A DNA stretch of 24,678 nucleotides. It comes from a candidate division NC10 bacterium SPGG6. GTDB taxonomy: Bacteria > Methylomirabilota > Methylomirabilia > Methylomirabilales > CSP1-5. Under the pieces are notes generated by a model. It saw nothing but the letters and a program-made list of their open reading frames with translations. It did no database searches and was not told the DNA's origin. A program made the translations under genes and the position numbers. The DNA lies in assembly GCA_001643535.1 (NCBI GenBank), contig LXTG01000033.1:1-24678 (forward strand), written 5' to 3'. Positions 16,962 to 22,455 of this stretch are shown here, piece by piece; the stretch's first letter is position 1; the number at the start of each line of letters is the position of its first letter.

Positions 16962-16998
16962 ACCGCGGGGGAAGATCCAGGACCTTCGCGGTTTTTTT
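16962..16998 (+). terminator. Terminator-like hairpin inside the cold-shock gene leader
   Basis: ACCGCGGGGG (16962-16971) can pair with CCTTCGCGGT (16983-16992) in a 10-bp stem with two G-U pairs and an 11-nt loop, followed directly by seven T residues (16992-16998). This is a textbook intrinsic terminator on the plus strand, but it lies about 63 bp upstream of the cold-shock start, where no plus-strand gene precedes it. It may end a short RNA of about 120 nt or act as an attenuator for the cold-shock gene. Confidence 0.65.
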
Positions 16999-17061
16999 CT
17001 GCCCCAGGGCACTCCATAGGGCCAGGGTTTGCACACCTGGAATCTTGGAGGGAAAGGAGGG

Positions 17062-17271
17062 ATGGAGGTGCGGGTAACGGGCAAGGTGATGTGGTTCAAT
17101 GACGCCAAGGGATTCGGCTTCATCGAGCGGCCTGATGGTGAAGACGTCTTTGTCCACTATACCGCCATCGCAGGGACCGGCTTTCGGTCCCTCACGGAAG
17201 GCCAGGAAGTAGAATTCGAAATCGTCGACGACTCCAAGGGCAAGCAGGCCGCCAATGTGAGCAGGCTGTAG
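17062..17271 (+). CDS. Cold-shock domain protein (CspA family)
   Basis: The 69-residue product is a single cold-shock OB fold. It has RNP1 as KGFGFI and RNP2 as DVFVHY, in the order VTGKVMWFNDAKGFGFIERPDGEDVFVHYTAI. Such proteins bind single-stranded RNA or DNA and melt secondary structure. The chosen ATG (17062) has purine-rich GGAGGGAAAGGAGGG immediately before it. A GTG at 17068 has GGAGG at better spacing and could be the true start, with a 67-residue product. The gene is isolated on the plus strand, divergent from galU, with a structured leader and its own terminator at 17289. Confidence 0.95.
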   Translation: MEVRVTGKVMWFNDAKGFGFIERPDGEDVFVHYTAIAGTGFRSLTEGQEVEFEIVDDSKGKQAANVSRL

Positions 17272-17288
17272 TTTCCCCTTTTGCTGAG

Positions 17289-17321
17289 GAAAGGCCCCGG
17301 TCCTCCGGAGTCTTTCTTTCT
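17289..17321 (+). terminator. Intrinsic terminator of the cold-shock gene
   Basis: GAAAGGCCCCGG (17289-17300) pairs with CCGGAGTCTTTC (17305-17316) around a TCCT loop, 12 positions with one mismatch and one G-U pair. A short T-rich tail (TTTCT) follows. It begins 17 nt after the cold-shock stop codon. Confidence 0.65.
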
Positions 17322-17346
17322 GCAAGAGGCCACACATTTCCGGTAG

Positions 17347-17408
17347 GGCACCCTGCCCCCGGGGGCGTTCCTTCCGGGAAAAGGTCCCCCACCAACCGGC
17401 AGGGTGCC
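17347..17408. other. GC-rich hairpin with perfect 11-bp arms
   Basis: GGCACCCTGCC (17347-17357) is exactly inverted as GGCAGGGTGCC (17398-17408). Inside, GGGGG (17361-17365) can pair with CCCCC (17386-17390), and TTCC with GGAA near 17372-17380, giving a stacked or branched structure of 62 nt. Neither side ends in a T run, so it is not a standard terminator. It lies between the cold-shock terminator and the zinc-ribbon gene; the rest of the gap, 17409-17539, shows nothing I can assign. Confidence 0.7.
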
Positions 17409-17539
17409 TCTGCTTCTCTCCCGTGGCCCAAGAAAGAGTGTCAAGGGCTCGGCAGATCAGGAGGACAGCCCGAGCATCTACACGAGGAACCGATCACGCT
17501 TGAGGGGACCGCCCACGAAAATACCGCCTACCGGATCTA

Positions 17540-17677
17540 CTAAACGGCCCTCACCAGCTCCTCCACCGGCACGTCGATACCACATACCCCGCAGTGGACG
17601 CTGGCCCCCACTGTCGCCATGTCGAACTCCACCATGGAACAGTAAGGGCAGAATCGGATATCCTTCTCTTGCCCCAT
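17540..17677 (-). CDS. Small double-CxxC zinc-ribbon protein (45 aa)
   Basis: A 45-residue frame starts at ATG 17677 with GGAGG two bases upstream (TAGGAGGCTATG) and ends at TAG 17542-17540. It contains CPYC (10-13) and, fifteen residues later, CGVC (29-32): four cysteines spaced as in a zinc ribbon. A short acidic C-terminal helix (VPVEELVRAV) follows. Such mini zinc ribbons bind one zinc and often contact nucleic acid or protein partners; the specific function is unknown. It lies 95 bp downstream of the STN gene on the same strand and may share its transcript. Confidence 0.75.
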   Translation of the reverse strand: MGQEKDIRFCPYCSMVEFDMATVGASVHCGVCGIDVPVEELVRAV

Positions 17678-17772
17678 AGCCTCCTACCAGGACCCGTTCT
17701 TCTATTCACCGGTCGGCCCTCTCACGACTCCTTTCCCATACTCGCCGAAACGTGTGTGAAATTCAAGGGGGA

Positions 17773-18162
17773 TCAGCAGTCTCGGCGCCGCAACCGGATC
17801 TCGCGTTCCCTCCGTAAGGTCTCCGCCTTGTCGACCCGGATAATGTTCCCTTGCCGGACGTAGTCATACCCATTCGCCCGCAGGATGGAGTCGAGGGCCT
17901 GCCGCCATGGAACATCCGTGAGGCGGACCGTCACCGGACCGCGGACGTCCCGGCTGACCACGAAGTTCAACCCGCTCGCCTGCTCGATAATCTGAACCAC
18001 TCGGCCGATCTCGACACCCTTCAAATCCATCGTGACCCGCGTTGGATCGTTCGCCGGTGGTGCGCCCTCGGACCCCTGGGCGAAACCGGCGAGCATCAGC
18101 AGGAAAAGGCCCCCCATACAGAGGCGGAAAGCCCACTTCCCCAAAGACCTTGGCTGCCACAT
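17773..18162 (-). CDS. Exported STN (secretin/TonB N-terminal) domain protein
   Basis: The 129-residue protein has a signal peptide (about 1-30: basic start, then LCMGGLFLLMLAGFAQG) and one STN domain (about 42-112). That domain reads VTMDLKGVEIGRVVQIIEQASGLNFVVSRDV, then VTVRLTDVPWRQALDSILRANGYDYVRQGNIIRV. This closely resembles the N-terminal module of PilQ-type secretins, including the following TLRREREIRLRRR linker, but no secretin pore domain follows. It is either a stand-alone periplasmic STN protein or a truncated secretin. No remaining secretin sequence is visible in the next 95 bp. ATG 18162 has AGGAGG four bases upstream. Confidence 0.85.
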   Translation of the reverse strand: MWQPRSLGKWAFRLCMGGLFLLMLAGFAQGSEGAPPANDPTRVTMDLKGVEIGRVVQIIEQASGLNFVVSRDVRGPVTVRLTDVPWRQALDSILRANGYDYVRQGNIIRVDKAETLRREREIRLRRRDC

Positions 18163-18287
18163 GGACCCTCCTCGCTTCCCGTCACTGCCTGGGATATTTC
18201 ACACCATCCTTCCGAGGCCCCCCGGAGGGTGCAAAAGCCGGAGCCTCACGATCGTCTTTGGCCTTCCCCATGCTGCCGATCTTAGGT

Positions 18288-18296
18288 ACTATAGCA
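18288..18296 (-). promoter_or_regulatory. Extended -10 promoter for the STN gene
   Basis: On the minus strand TGCTATAGT gives an extended -10 (TGn followed by TATAGT, 5/6). No good -35 lies at 17 nt, though a TTGACG is found 22 nt upstream. The leader to the STN ATG would be about 120 nt. The 217-bp divergent gap to the TPR gene otherwise holds no gene. Confidence 0.4.
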
Positions 18297-18379
18297 CAGG
18301 CAAAGAGGCAACTCACGTCAACGCGACGGGAAGGAGCCAGGCAGGGCGAGCGGAAGCGGTATTGGAGATAGGAGTCAGG

Positions 18380-18688
18380 ATGAACCGACTCGAGGTCCTG
18401 CAAGAGATGCTCAAGAAAGATCCCCGTGACGCCCTGCTTCACTACATGCTTGCCAACGAGCACTTCAGCGCAGGACAGGTTCCGGAGTGTGTTGCGGCCA
18501 TGGAGAAGTATCTCACGCTGACGGAGGATGAGGGAGCGGCTTACCGGACGTTTGCCCAGGCCCTCGTGAAGCTCGGCAGGATCCCAGAGGCTCGCCAGGC
18601 CTACGAGGCGGGGATCCGGGCCGCGCAGAAATTTGGGCATCCGGGTATGGCGGAGGAATATGAGGAGATGTTGAAGGACCTCGAGTGA
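18380..18688 (+). CDS. Small TPR-repeat protein
   Basis: The 102-residue protein contains about two and a half tetratricopeptide repeats: an initial helix MNRLEVLQEMLKKDPRD, TPR 1 at about 17-50 (ALLHYMLANEHFSAGQVPECVAAMEKYLTLTED) and TPR 2 at about 51-84 (GAAYRTFAQALVKLGRIPEARQAYEAGIRAA). There is no signal peptide or membrane segment, so a cytoplasmic protein-protein adaptor is likely; the partner is unknown. ATG 18380 has AGGAG five bases upstream. An open frame extends upstream without similarity. It is divergent from the STN gene and convergent with the RAM-domain gene 62 bp downstream. Confidence 0.85.
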   Translation: MNRLEVLQEMLKKDPRDALLHYMLANEHFSAGQVPECVAAMEKYLTLTEDEGAAYRTFAQALVKLGRIPEARQAYEAGIRAAQKFGHPGMAEEYEEMLKDLE

Positions 18689-18750
18689 CTTTGTAGACCT
18701 AAGCCTGGCCCCCGAGAGAAGGGATCACCCGGTAGGTCAGGAAAACGTAC

Positions 18751-18984
18751 TCACATCTCTGCTGCCACTAACGTCTCCGTGGCCTGAACGCCCTGGATAC
18801 CTCGAATCTGGCTGATCACCAGGCGGGAGAGCGTCGTGAGGGTCTTAGCTTCCACCTGAATGATCGCATCCCATCGCCCAAAGACCAGGATGATGTCCTT
18901 CACACCTGGAATCACACTGATCTGGGAGATCGCGGCTGACTCGAACCCTGGGACCAACAGGACCAAGACATACCCTTTGAGCAT
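18751..18984 (-). CDS. Stand-alone RAM (AsnC/Lrp C-terminal) ligand-binding protein
   Basis: The 77-residue protein matches the ligand-binding domain of Lrp/AsnC regulators without the helix-turn-helix. MLKGYVLVLLVPGFESAAISQISVIPGVKDIILVFGRWDAIIQVEA gives the first strand, helix and the GxxD element, followed by LSRLVISQIRGIQGVQATETLV. Such free RAM proteins form beta-alpha-beta dimers or decamers that bind amino acids. ATG 18984 has GGAG two bases upstream in a purine-rich run. It is convergent with the TPR gene. Effector and role are unknown. Confidence 0.88.
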   Translation of the reverse strand: MLKGYVLVLLVPGFESAAISQISVIPGVKDIILVFGRWDAIIQVEAKTLTTLSRLVISQIRGIQGVQATETLVAAEM

Positions 18985-19144
18985 CGCTCCCCCCCCTCAC
19001 ACCTCGTCCCGCCCGTCTACCTACAATTGAGGAAACTCATCTGAGACACACCACCTCGCCTCGGTCGGAAGGACCGCCCGACACGGCGCGATGTATTTCA
19101 GTACAGCGTGGACGTCTCATCCCTTGTACCGCCCCGTTGTTCCT

Positions 19145-19173
19145 ACCGTAGGAGGCGATGGAGGATCTGTCAA
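19145..19173 (-). promoter_or_regulatory. Possible promoter for the RAM-domain gene
   Basis: On the minus strand a perfect TTGACA (19168-19173) is 17 nt from TACGGT (19145-19150), a weak -10 (3/6). About 40 nt downstream lies the palindrome TGTATTTCAGTACA (19092-19105, TGTA-N6-TACA), which could be an operator. The leader would be about 155 nt. Confidence 0.3.
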
Positions 19174-19208
19174 GGGAAAGGCGGCCACCTGCTCTGGCCC
19201 CCACGGCC

Positions 19209-19433
19209 AGCAATCAGCAAATTGTTGGCTGTCAGCAGATAGAATGCTGGCAAGCTAGTTTGCTGGAATGCTTGGAGGTTTATAGCCTGGCATGATTCTC
19301 GGTGCGTAGGTCTTCCAGGTTCCTAGCCTGCTGGCCGTCCGGCGGTCCAGCTTGCTCGCAAGCCAGCCGTCCAGCTTTCTAGTCGCTGAAAGCCGATCGT
19401 TGACAGTTTCACAATGGCTGAAAGCGGATTGCT
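19209..19433. repeat. 225-bp imperfect palindrome of GCTGG/GCTGA words
   Basis: AGCAATCAGC (19209-19218) is matched by GCGGATTGCT (19424-19433) with one mismatch. Inside, GGCTGTCAGCAGATAGAATGC (from 19227) faces the approximate complement ending GCTTTCTAGTCGCTGAAAGCC (to 19394). Left-arm words CAAGCTAG and TTGCTGGAATGCTTGGAGG face CTAGCCTGCTGG and CAGCTTGCTCGCAAGCC on the right. GCTGAAAGC occurs twice (19385 and 19417). The 17-mer at 19262-19278 is identical to 13151-13167. The element fills much of the 584-bp gap 18985-19568, which contains no recognisable gene. Confidence 0.85.
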
Positions 19434-19450
19434 CAACAGTGGGCCCCGAT

Positions 19451-19550
19451 CAATGTGGGCAAAAAAGTGGCGTGCGTTCCCACGATAGTACCGGGCGGCA
19501 CAAAGCCCGGGGGAGAGACGGCCTGAGCCGGCGGTAGGCAGGACTCCCCG
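19451..19550 (+). ncRNA. Structured element, faintly like a GEMM (c-di-GMP-I) aptamer (unassigned)
   Basis: Two strong hairpins are visible. CCGGGC (19491-19496) pairs with GCCCGG (19505-19510) around GGCACAAA. GGGGAG (19510-19515) pairs with CTCCCC (19544-19549), enclosing CGGC-CTGA-GCCG (19519-19530) and an asymmetric loop with GGTAGGCAGGA. The string GGGCAAA, then CAAAGCC, then GGCCT and GGTAGGCAG in that order recalls GEMM riboswitches, but the spacing is off and no plus-strand gene follows. It may instead be the 3' untranslated region of the M48 gene read on the other strand, which ends in six T residues (19461-19466 region). Confidence 0.25.
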
Positions 19551-19568
19551 ACTCGCAGGAATGACTTG

Positions 19569-20657
19569 CTACGGGATCCTTCGGGAGAGACCTTTGGGGA
19601 GTCGCACCGGGGGCTCGTCGAAGGGGTCGTAGATCACCTTCAGCTTCTGACCGGCCCGTAACGGGCTGTCTTCATTCCGGATCCCGTTGAGGAGGGCCAG
19701 GTCCCAAGCCCGATTCTCCATCCCCCAGAGGATTCGGGCCATCTCCTTCAAGTTTTCCCCCCCTTGGGCTGTAATGACCCTGACGCGTTTCCGATCGTTC
19801 CGCTCGCCATACACCAGCCCATCCAGACGGGCCTTGAACGAATCTGCTTTGACCTCGAGGGAACGCGTCTTTTCGGCGGTCAGGCTCTCGATCATGACCC
19901 GGGCCCGGTCAATCCGCTCTAACAACTCTGGGTGTGTCGTTCGGAGGGCGTGATAGCCGACACCGCTCAGGCGATTCCGTATCTGCAACGTCCGAAACAA
20001 GCTCATCATCCCCCTCGGATTGTAGCCCGCCTTCACGGCCCACCGGAGCCCCTTCTGATCCGATTCCAACTCCGCCTCTCGACCGTACCCCAGCAGGATT
20101 TGGGTAGATAGCTCACCAGAGATCGCCGCCCAACCGGCCCTGTTCTGCGGGCCTCCCGGACTCAGGACAGCAAGGCCCAACGACAAGATCTGTACCCCGA
20201 GGGCACGGGTGATCTGCTCGGCGGCATGATGCGAGGTGACGTGGGCGATCTCGTGCCCCAGGATCGCCGCCAGCTCCGCCTCGCTGTTCATCTCGGCCAA
20301 CATCCCCCGGGTCACGTACACAAAACCCCCCGGCAAGGCAAACGCATTAACCATCGGATGGTCGACGATGGTAAATTGAAACTTGAAGGGGGAGGACTCT
20401 GCCTTTTCCAAAACTCGCTGACCCACTTGAGTAAAATAGGCCTGCAGGGTCGCATCATTATAGTAGCCAAGCTTATTCAGGATCTCCTGGTGGGCCCGCC
20501 TCCCGATGGCCTGCTCCTTGGCCTCTGAAATTACCGAAATGGCGTGGGCGGGGTACCCACCTCGGAACAGTATCCAAGCGATCCCCCCCCCGAGAAGGAG
20601 CAGGCCTCTGAGGAAGTTTCGGCGATTCACCCCTTCACAACAGAGGCAGTCAGACAT
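19569..20657 (-). CDS. Tat-exported M48 metalloprotease with C-terminal LysM-like domain
   Basis: From ATG 20657 the protein is 362 residues. After a cysteine-rich start (MSDCLCCEGV) comes a twin-arginine signal, NRRNFLRGLLLLGGGIAWILF (11-31), ending near AHA (37-39). The protease domain has HEIAH (135-139), the third zinc ligand region EAELESD (194-200) and THPELLERI (241-249), as in M48 peptidases of the BepA/LoiP type that act on envelope proteins. Residues about 291-343 (VRVITAQGGENLKEMARIL...LLNGI...LRAGQKLKVI) form a LysM-like module that could bind peptidoglycan. The frame is open to 20786 but that part is arginine-rich and would bury the signal, so it is rejected. Confidence 0.9.
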   Translation of the reverse strand: MSDCLCCEGVNRRNFLRGLLLLGGGIAWILFRGGYPAHAISVISEAKEQAIGRRAHQEILNKLGYYNDATLQAYFTQVGQRVLEKAESSPFKFQFTIVDHPMVNAFALPGGFVYVTRGMLAEMNSEAELAAILGHEIAHVTSHHAAEQITRALGVQILSLGLAVLSPGGPQNRAGWAAISGELSTQILLGYGREAELESDQKGLRWAVKAGYNPRGMMSLFRTLQIRNRLSGVGYHALRTTHPELLERIDRARVMIESLTAEKTRSLEVKADSFKARLDGLVYGERNDRKRVRVITAQGGENLKEMARILWGMENRAWDLALLNGIRNEDSPLRAGQKLKVIYDPFDEPPVRLPKGLSRRIP

Positions 20658-20895
20658 TCGCTCTTTTTTCTCCCCTCTCGCTACCGGCATCTGCCTCGCC
20701 TCACCTCGGGTGCGTCTCTTGGTCCTCCCGGTCCACTCGGGCTGCCGATGGGCAACCCCCCAACCCCCGGATGCCTCCCGGGGCATGGACGGATCACAAT
20801 ATCAGCCCCCTCACCCAACCTTCCCGGACCCTACAGCCGTTGGGTCACCTCTCAGAGAGAGGGGTAAAGACCGGATGATACCTTCCTATGCAAAC

Positions 20896-20925
20896 ATTTT
20901 ATCAGCATCAGGGAGAACCCGGCAA
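20896..20925 (-). promoter_or_regulatory. Probable promoter of the M48 protease gene
   Basis: On the minus strand TTGCCG (20920-20925) is followed after 18 nt by TAAAAT (20896-20901, 5/6). This is the only AT-rich patch in the 446-bp gap 20658-21103. The leader would be about 230 nt and includes a small hairpin (CCTCTC/GAGAGG near 20848-20862). Confidence 0.5.
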
Positions 20926-20969
20926 CTAAATTAGGCCGAGGGGAAGGTGGGAAGAAGAGGACTCAGTAC

Positions 20970-21084
20970 GGTTCATGGTTCATGGTTGGTGGTTCAGGGT
21001 CCACGGTCTGAAGTCCGAAGTCCAACGTCCAAAGTCGGTCAGCGGTCGTCGGTCATCGGTTTATACGGTCGTCGGTCGTCGGAT
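20970..21084. repeat. Array of short degenerate direct words (GTTCATG, AGTCC, GTCGGTC)
   Basis: Three blocks follow one another in a single orientation: GGTTCATGGTTCATGGTT with GGTGGTTCAGGG (20970-20999); GTCTGAAGTCCGAAGTCC with AACGTCCAAAGTC (21006-21036); and CGGTCGTCGGTCATCGGT (21043-21060) nearly repeated as CGGTCGTCGGTCGTCGG (21066-21082). The 14-mer GGTTCATGGTTCAT is shared with 11350-11363. No complement arm is present, unlike the other elements. It lies just beyond the bactofilin stop codon. Confidence 0.8.
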
Positions 21085-21103
21085 GGATCGGCGGCTCCAC
21101 GAC

Positions 21104-21496
21104 CTAGTGACTTCGCCAGAGATCGCGTGCCTCCTCCTCTCGAACCCGATCCACGAGCTCAGCCAACTCCCCGGTCGGACTCGACGGGACCCCGATGATG
21201 GTCCTCCCGTTGACCCTCCCGCCTTCGCGAACGACCAGAACCTTGCCCCGGACACTCCCTACGACCCGGCCCGTCGCCGCAAGCTCGACCTTGCCTAAAG
21301 CTATCAGATTTCCGCGGACCGTTCCGGCCACAATAATCTCCGTGGCGAAGATATCCGCCTGGATGCGCGCCCCCTCTAAGATCACCAACGTCCCATTCAG
21401 GTTAACCTTCCCCTCTAACTCGGCGCCCAGCTGGACATTCCCCTCACCGGAGAGTTCACCCTGTATAACCAACCCCTTCCCGATGACAAAGGACAT
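21104..21496 (-). CDS. Bactofilin (polymer-forming cytoskeletal protein)
   Basis: The 130-residue protein is a bactofilin: a central right-handed beta helix (about 5-105) made of short repeats such as GLVIQGELSGEGNVQLGAELEGKVNLNGTLVI and GTVRGNLIALGKVELAATGRVVGSVRGKVLVV. The tail is polar (TGELAELVDRVREEEARD). Bactofilins polymerise without nucleotide and place cell-wall enzymes, polarity factors or chromosome-partition machinery at the membrane. ATG 21496 has GAGGGAG directly upstream. It follows the HAMP protein gene by 27 nt, so the two are probably cotranscribed. Confidence 0.93.
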   Translation of the reverse strand: MSFVIGKGLVIQGELSGEGNVQLGAELEGKVNLNGTLVILEGARIQADIFATEIIVAGTVRGNLIALGKVELAATGRVVGSVRGKVLVVREGGRVNGRTIIGVPSSPTGELAELVDRVREEEARDLWRSH

Positions 21497-21523
21497 CTCC
21501 CTCTCTTCTTCCCTTCAGGCCCC

Positions 21524-22114
21524 CTATTCCCGCGCGACCTTCAGACGCGCCAGAGCCGTTTGCGCCTCCTGCGCTATCTGCGAGAGTTCTGCGAGGTCCT
21601 TCTCGAGGGAGTGTCCCGATCCCTCCCTGATCTCCTCAAGGAGCGTCTCCAGCCGATGCGTCAGATCTCCCAGAGGGCGCTTGGCCTGCTGGATGGTTCC
21701 GGCCAGGCTTTCGATGGCCCGATTCATGGCCATCTCCAGCTCTACGAGATCATCCCCCTTGCGCAGCTTAAACTGACCTGAGAGGTCGCCTGCCGCCATC
21801 TGATCCACCACCTGATGGAAGCGGTAGAGGGGACCGGCAAAGCGGTGGGTGACAAAAACGCTCATGAAAGCCGAAATGATCATCCCAAGAAATATGGCCG
21901 GCCAGATCCGGAACCCCAGGGCCCGGAGGTCCTGAACGATTGCCGTCTTGGCAGCGGGAGCGGCCGAGGAATAGAGGAGGACATCCAGAGGGATGAAGAG
22001 GAAAACTACGATCAGGAAAGCAGAGATGATCAGGGGGACGAGCGAGAGGAAAATATACTTCCGCTGGATCCCGTGGACGTAGAATCGGCGCCGTCGCACC
22101 GGTTGACGATCCAT
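21524..22114 (-). CDS. Two-TM HAMP-domain membrane protein without output domain
   Basis: The 196-residue protein has a basic cytoplasmic start, membrane segments at about 21-48 and 69-88, a HAMP domain (about 89-142: HRFAGPLYRFHQVVDQMAAGDLSGQFKLRKGDDLVELEMAMN) and a C-terminal coiled coil (145-196). There is no kinase, cyclase or chemotaxis signalling domain. The periplasmic loop is only about 20 residues, so it probably senses membrane state or relays a partner's signal. It lies upstream of bactofilin and downstream of the NtrY/NtrX genes. ATG 22114 has GAGG about nine bases upstream. Confidence 0.88.
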   Translation of the reverse strand: MDRQPVRRRRFYVHGIQRKYIFLSLVPLIISAFLIVVFLFIPLDVLLYSSAAPAAKTAIVQDLRALGFRIWPAIFLGMIISAFMSVFVTHRFAGPLYRFHQVVDQMAAGDLSGQFKLRKGDDLVELEMAMNRAIESLAGTIQQAKRPLGDLTHRLETLLEEIREGSGHSLEKDLAELSQIAQEAQTALARLKVARE

Positions 22115-22271
22115 TTCATCCCTCCCCTCGCGGATCTCCCCAATCCGCCAACTTCTCTGCGTCCTGTCGTTGCGCCTCCGGCCCGTCCTGTTCCCGGCGC
22201 TTCCCCCGAATCGTCACTGTCGGGCATGCAAGATACGGGCCTGACCGGCCTTTAAGGTCCTCAGAACCTCC

Positions 22272-22455
22272 TCATCCGTCAGCCACCACATCCCAAGGGC
22301 AGCGCAATTCTTCCGCGATGATGGCGGCGATAGGAACCCCACCCCGCGGGATGGCCAGGACCAACGGATGCGGAAGGGGTTCTCGCGCGAGGGTCTGCGC
22401 AAGCCGCTGACCGGCATCACCACGATCCCGGAAACGGATGAGACTTCACCATCAT
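22272..22455 (-). pseudogene. Truncated phosphoribosyltransferase pseudogene
   Basis: In the minus frame from 22445 the DNA reads RFRDRGDAGQRLAQTLAREP, then LVLAIPRGGVPIAAIIAEEL and RCPWDVV. This is the start of the predicted phosphoribosyltransferase family found in many bacteria (usual pattern FxDRxDAGxxLAxxL, then VLALPRGGVPVA). It stops at TGA 22274-22272, where family members continue with VRKLG and the PRPP loop. The frame has no start codon, but an ATG at 22455 overlaps the ntrX stop as ATGA with GGAGG seven bases upstream. Deleting one base in the first few codons would restore it. Nothing recognisable follows down to 22115. Confidence 0.65.

Noticed and set aside
17404..17679. Plus-strand frame and a 36-codon minus frame (start near 17590, ending VDPVGGIFVGG...) over the zinc-ribbon region
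   Set aside because: Neither has a convincing ribosome-binding site; the zinc-ribbon frame, with paired CxxC motifs, explains this DNA better.
18689..18750. Bidirectional terminator between the convergent TPR and RAM genes
   Set aside because: GACCTA and TAGGTC can pair, but the loop is about 30 nt and no T run follows on either strand.
20970..21084. CRISPR-like array
   Set aside because: The repeated words are 7-18 bp, degenerate and contiguous, with no constant repeat and unique spacer alternation and no cas genes.
22116..22226. Possible 33-codon charged peptide starting GTG near 22216
   Set aside because: It is in the frame that follows the phosphoribosyltransferase remnant but has no recognisable family and no clear ribosome-binding site.
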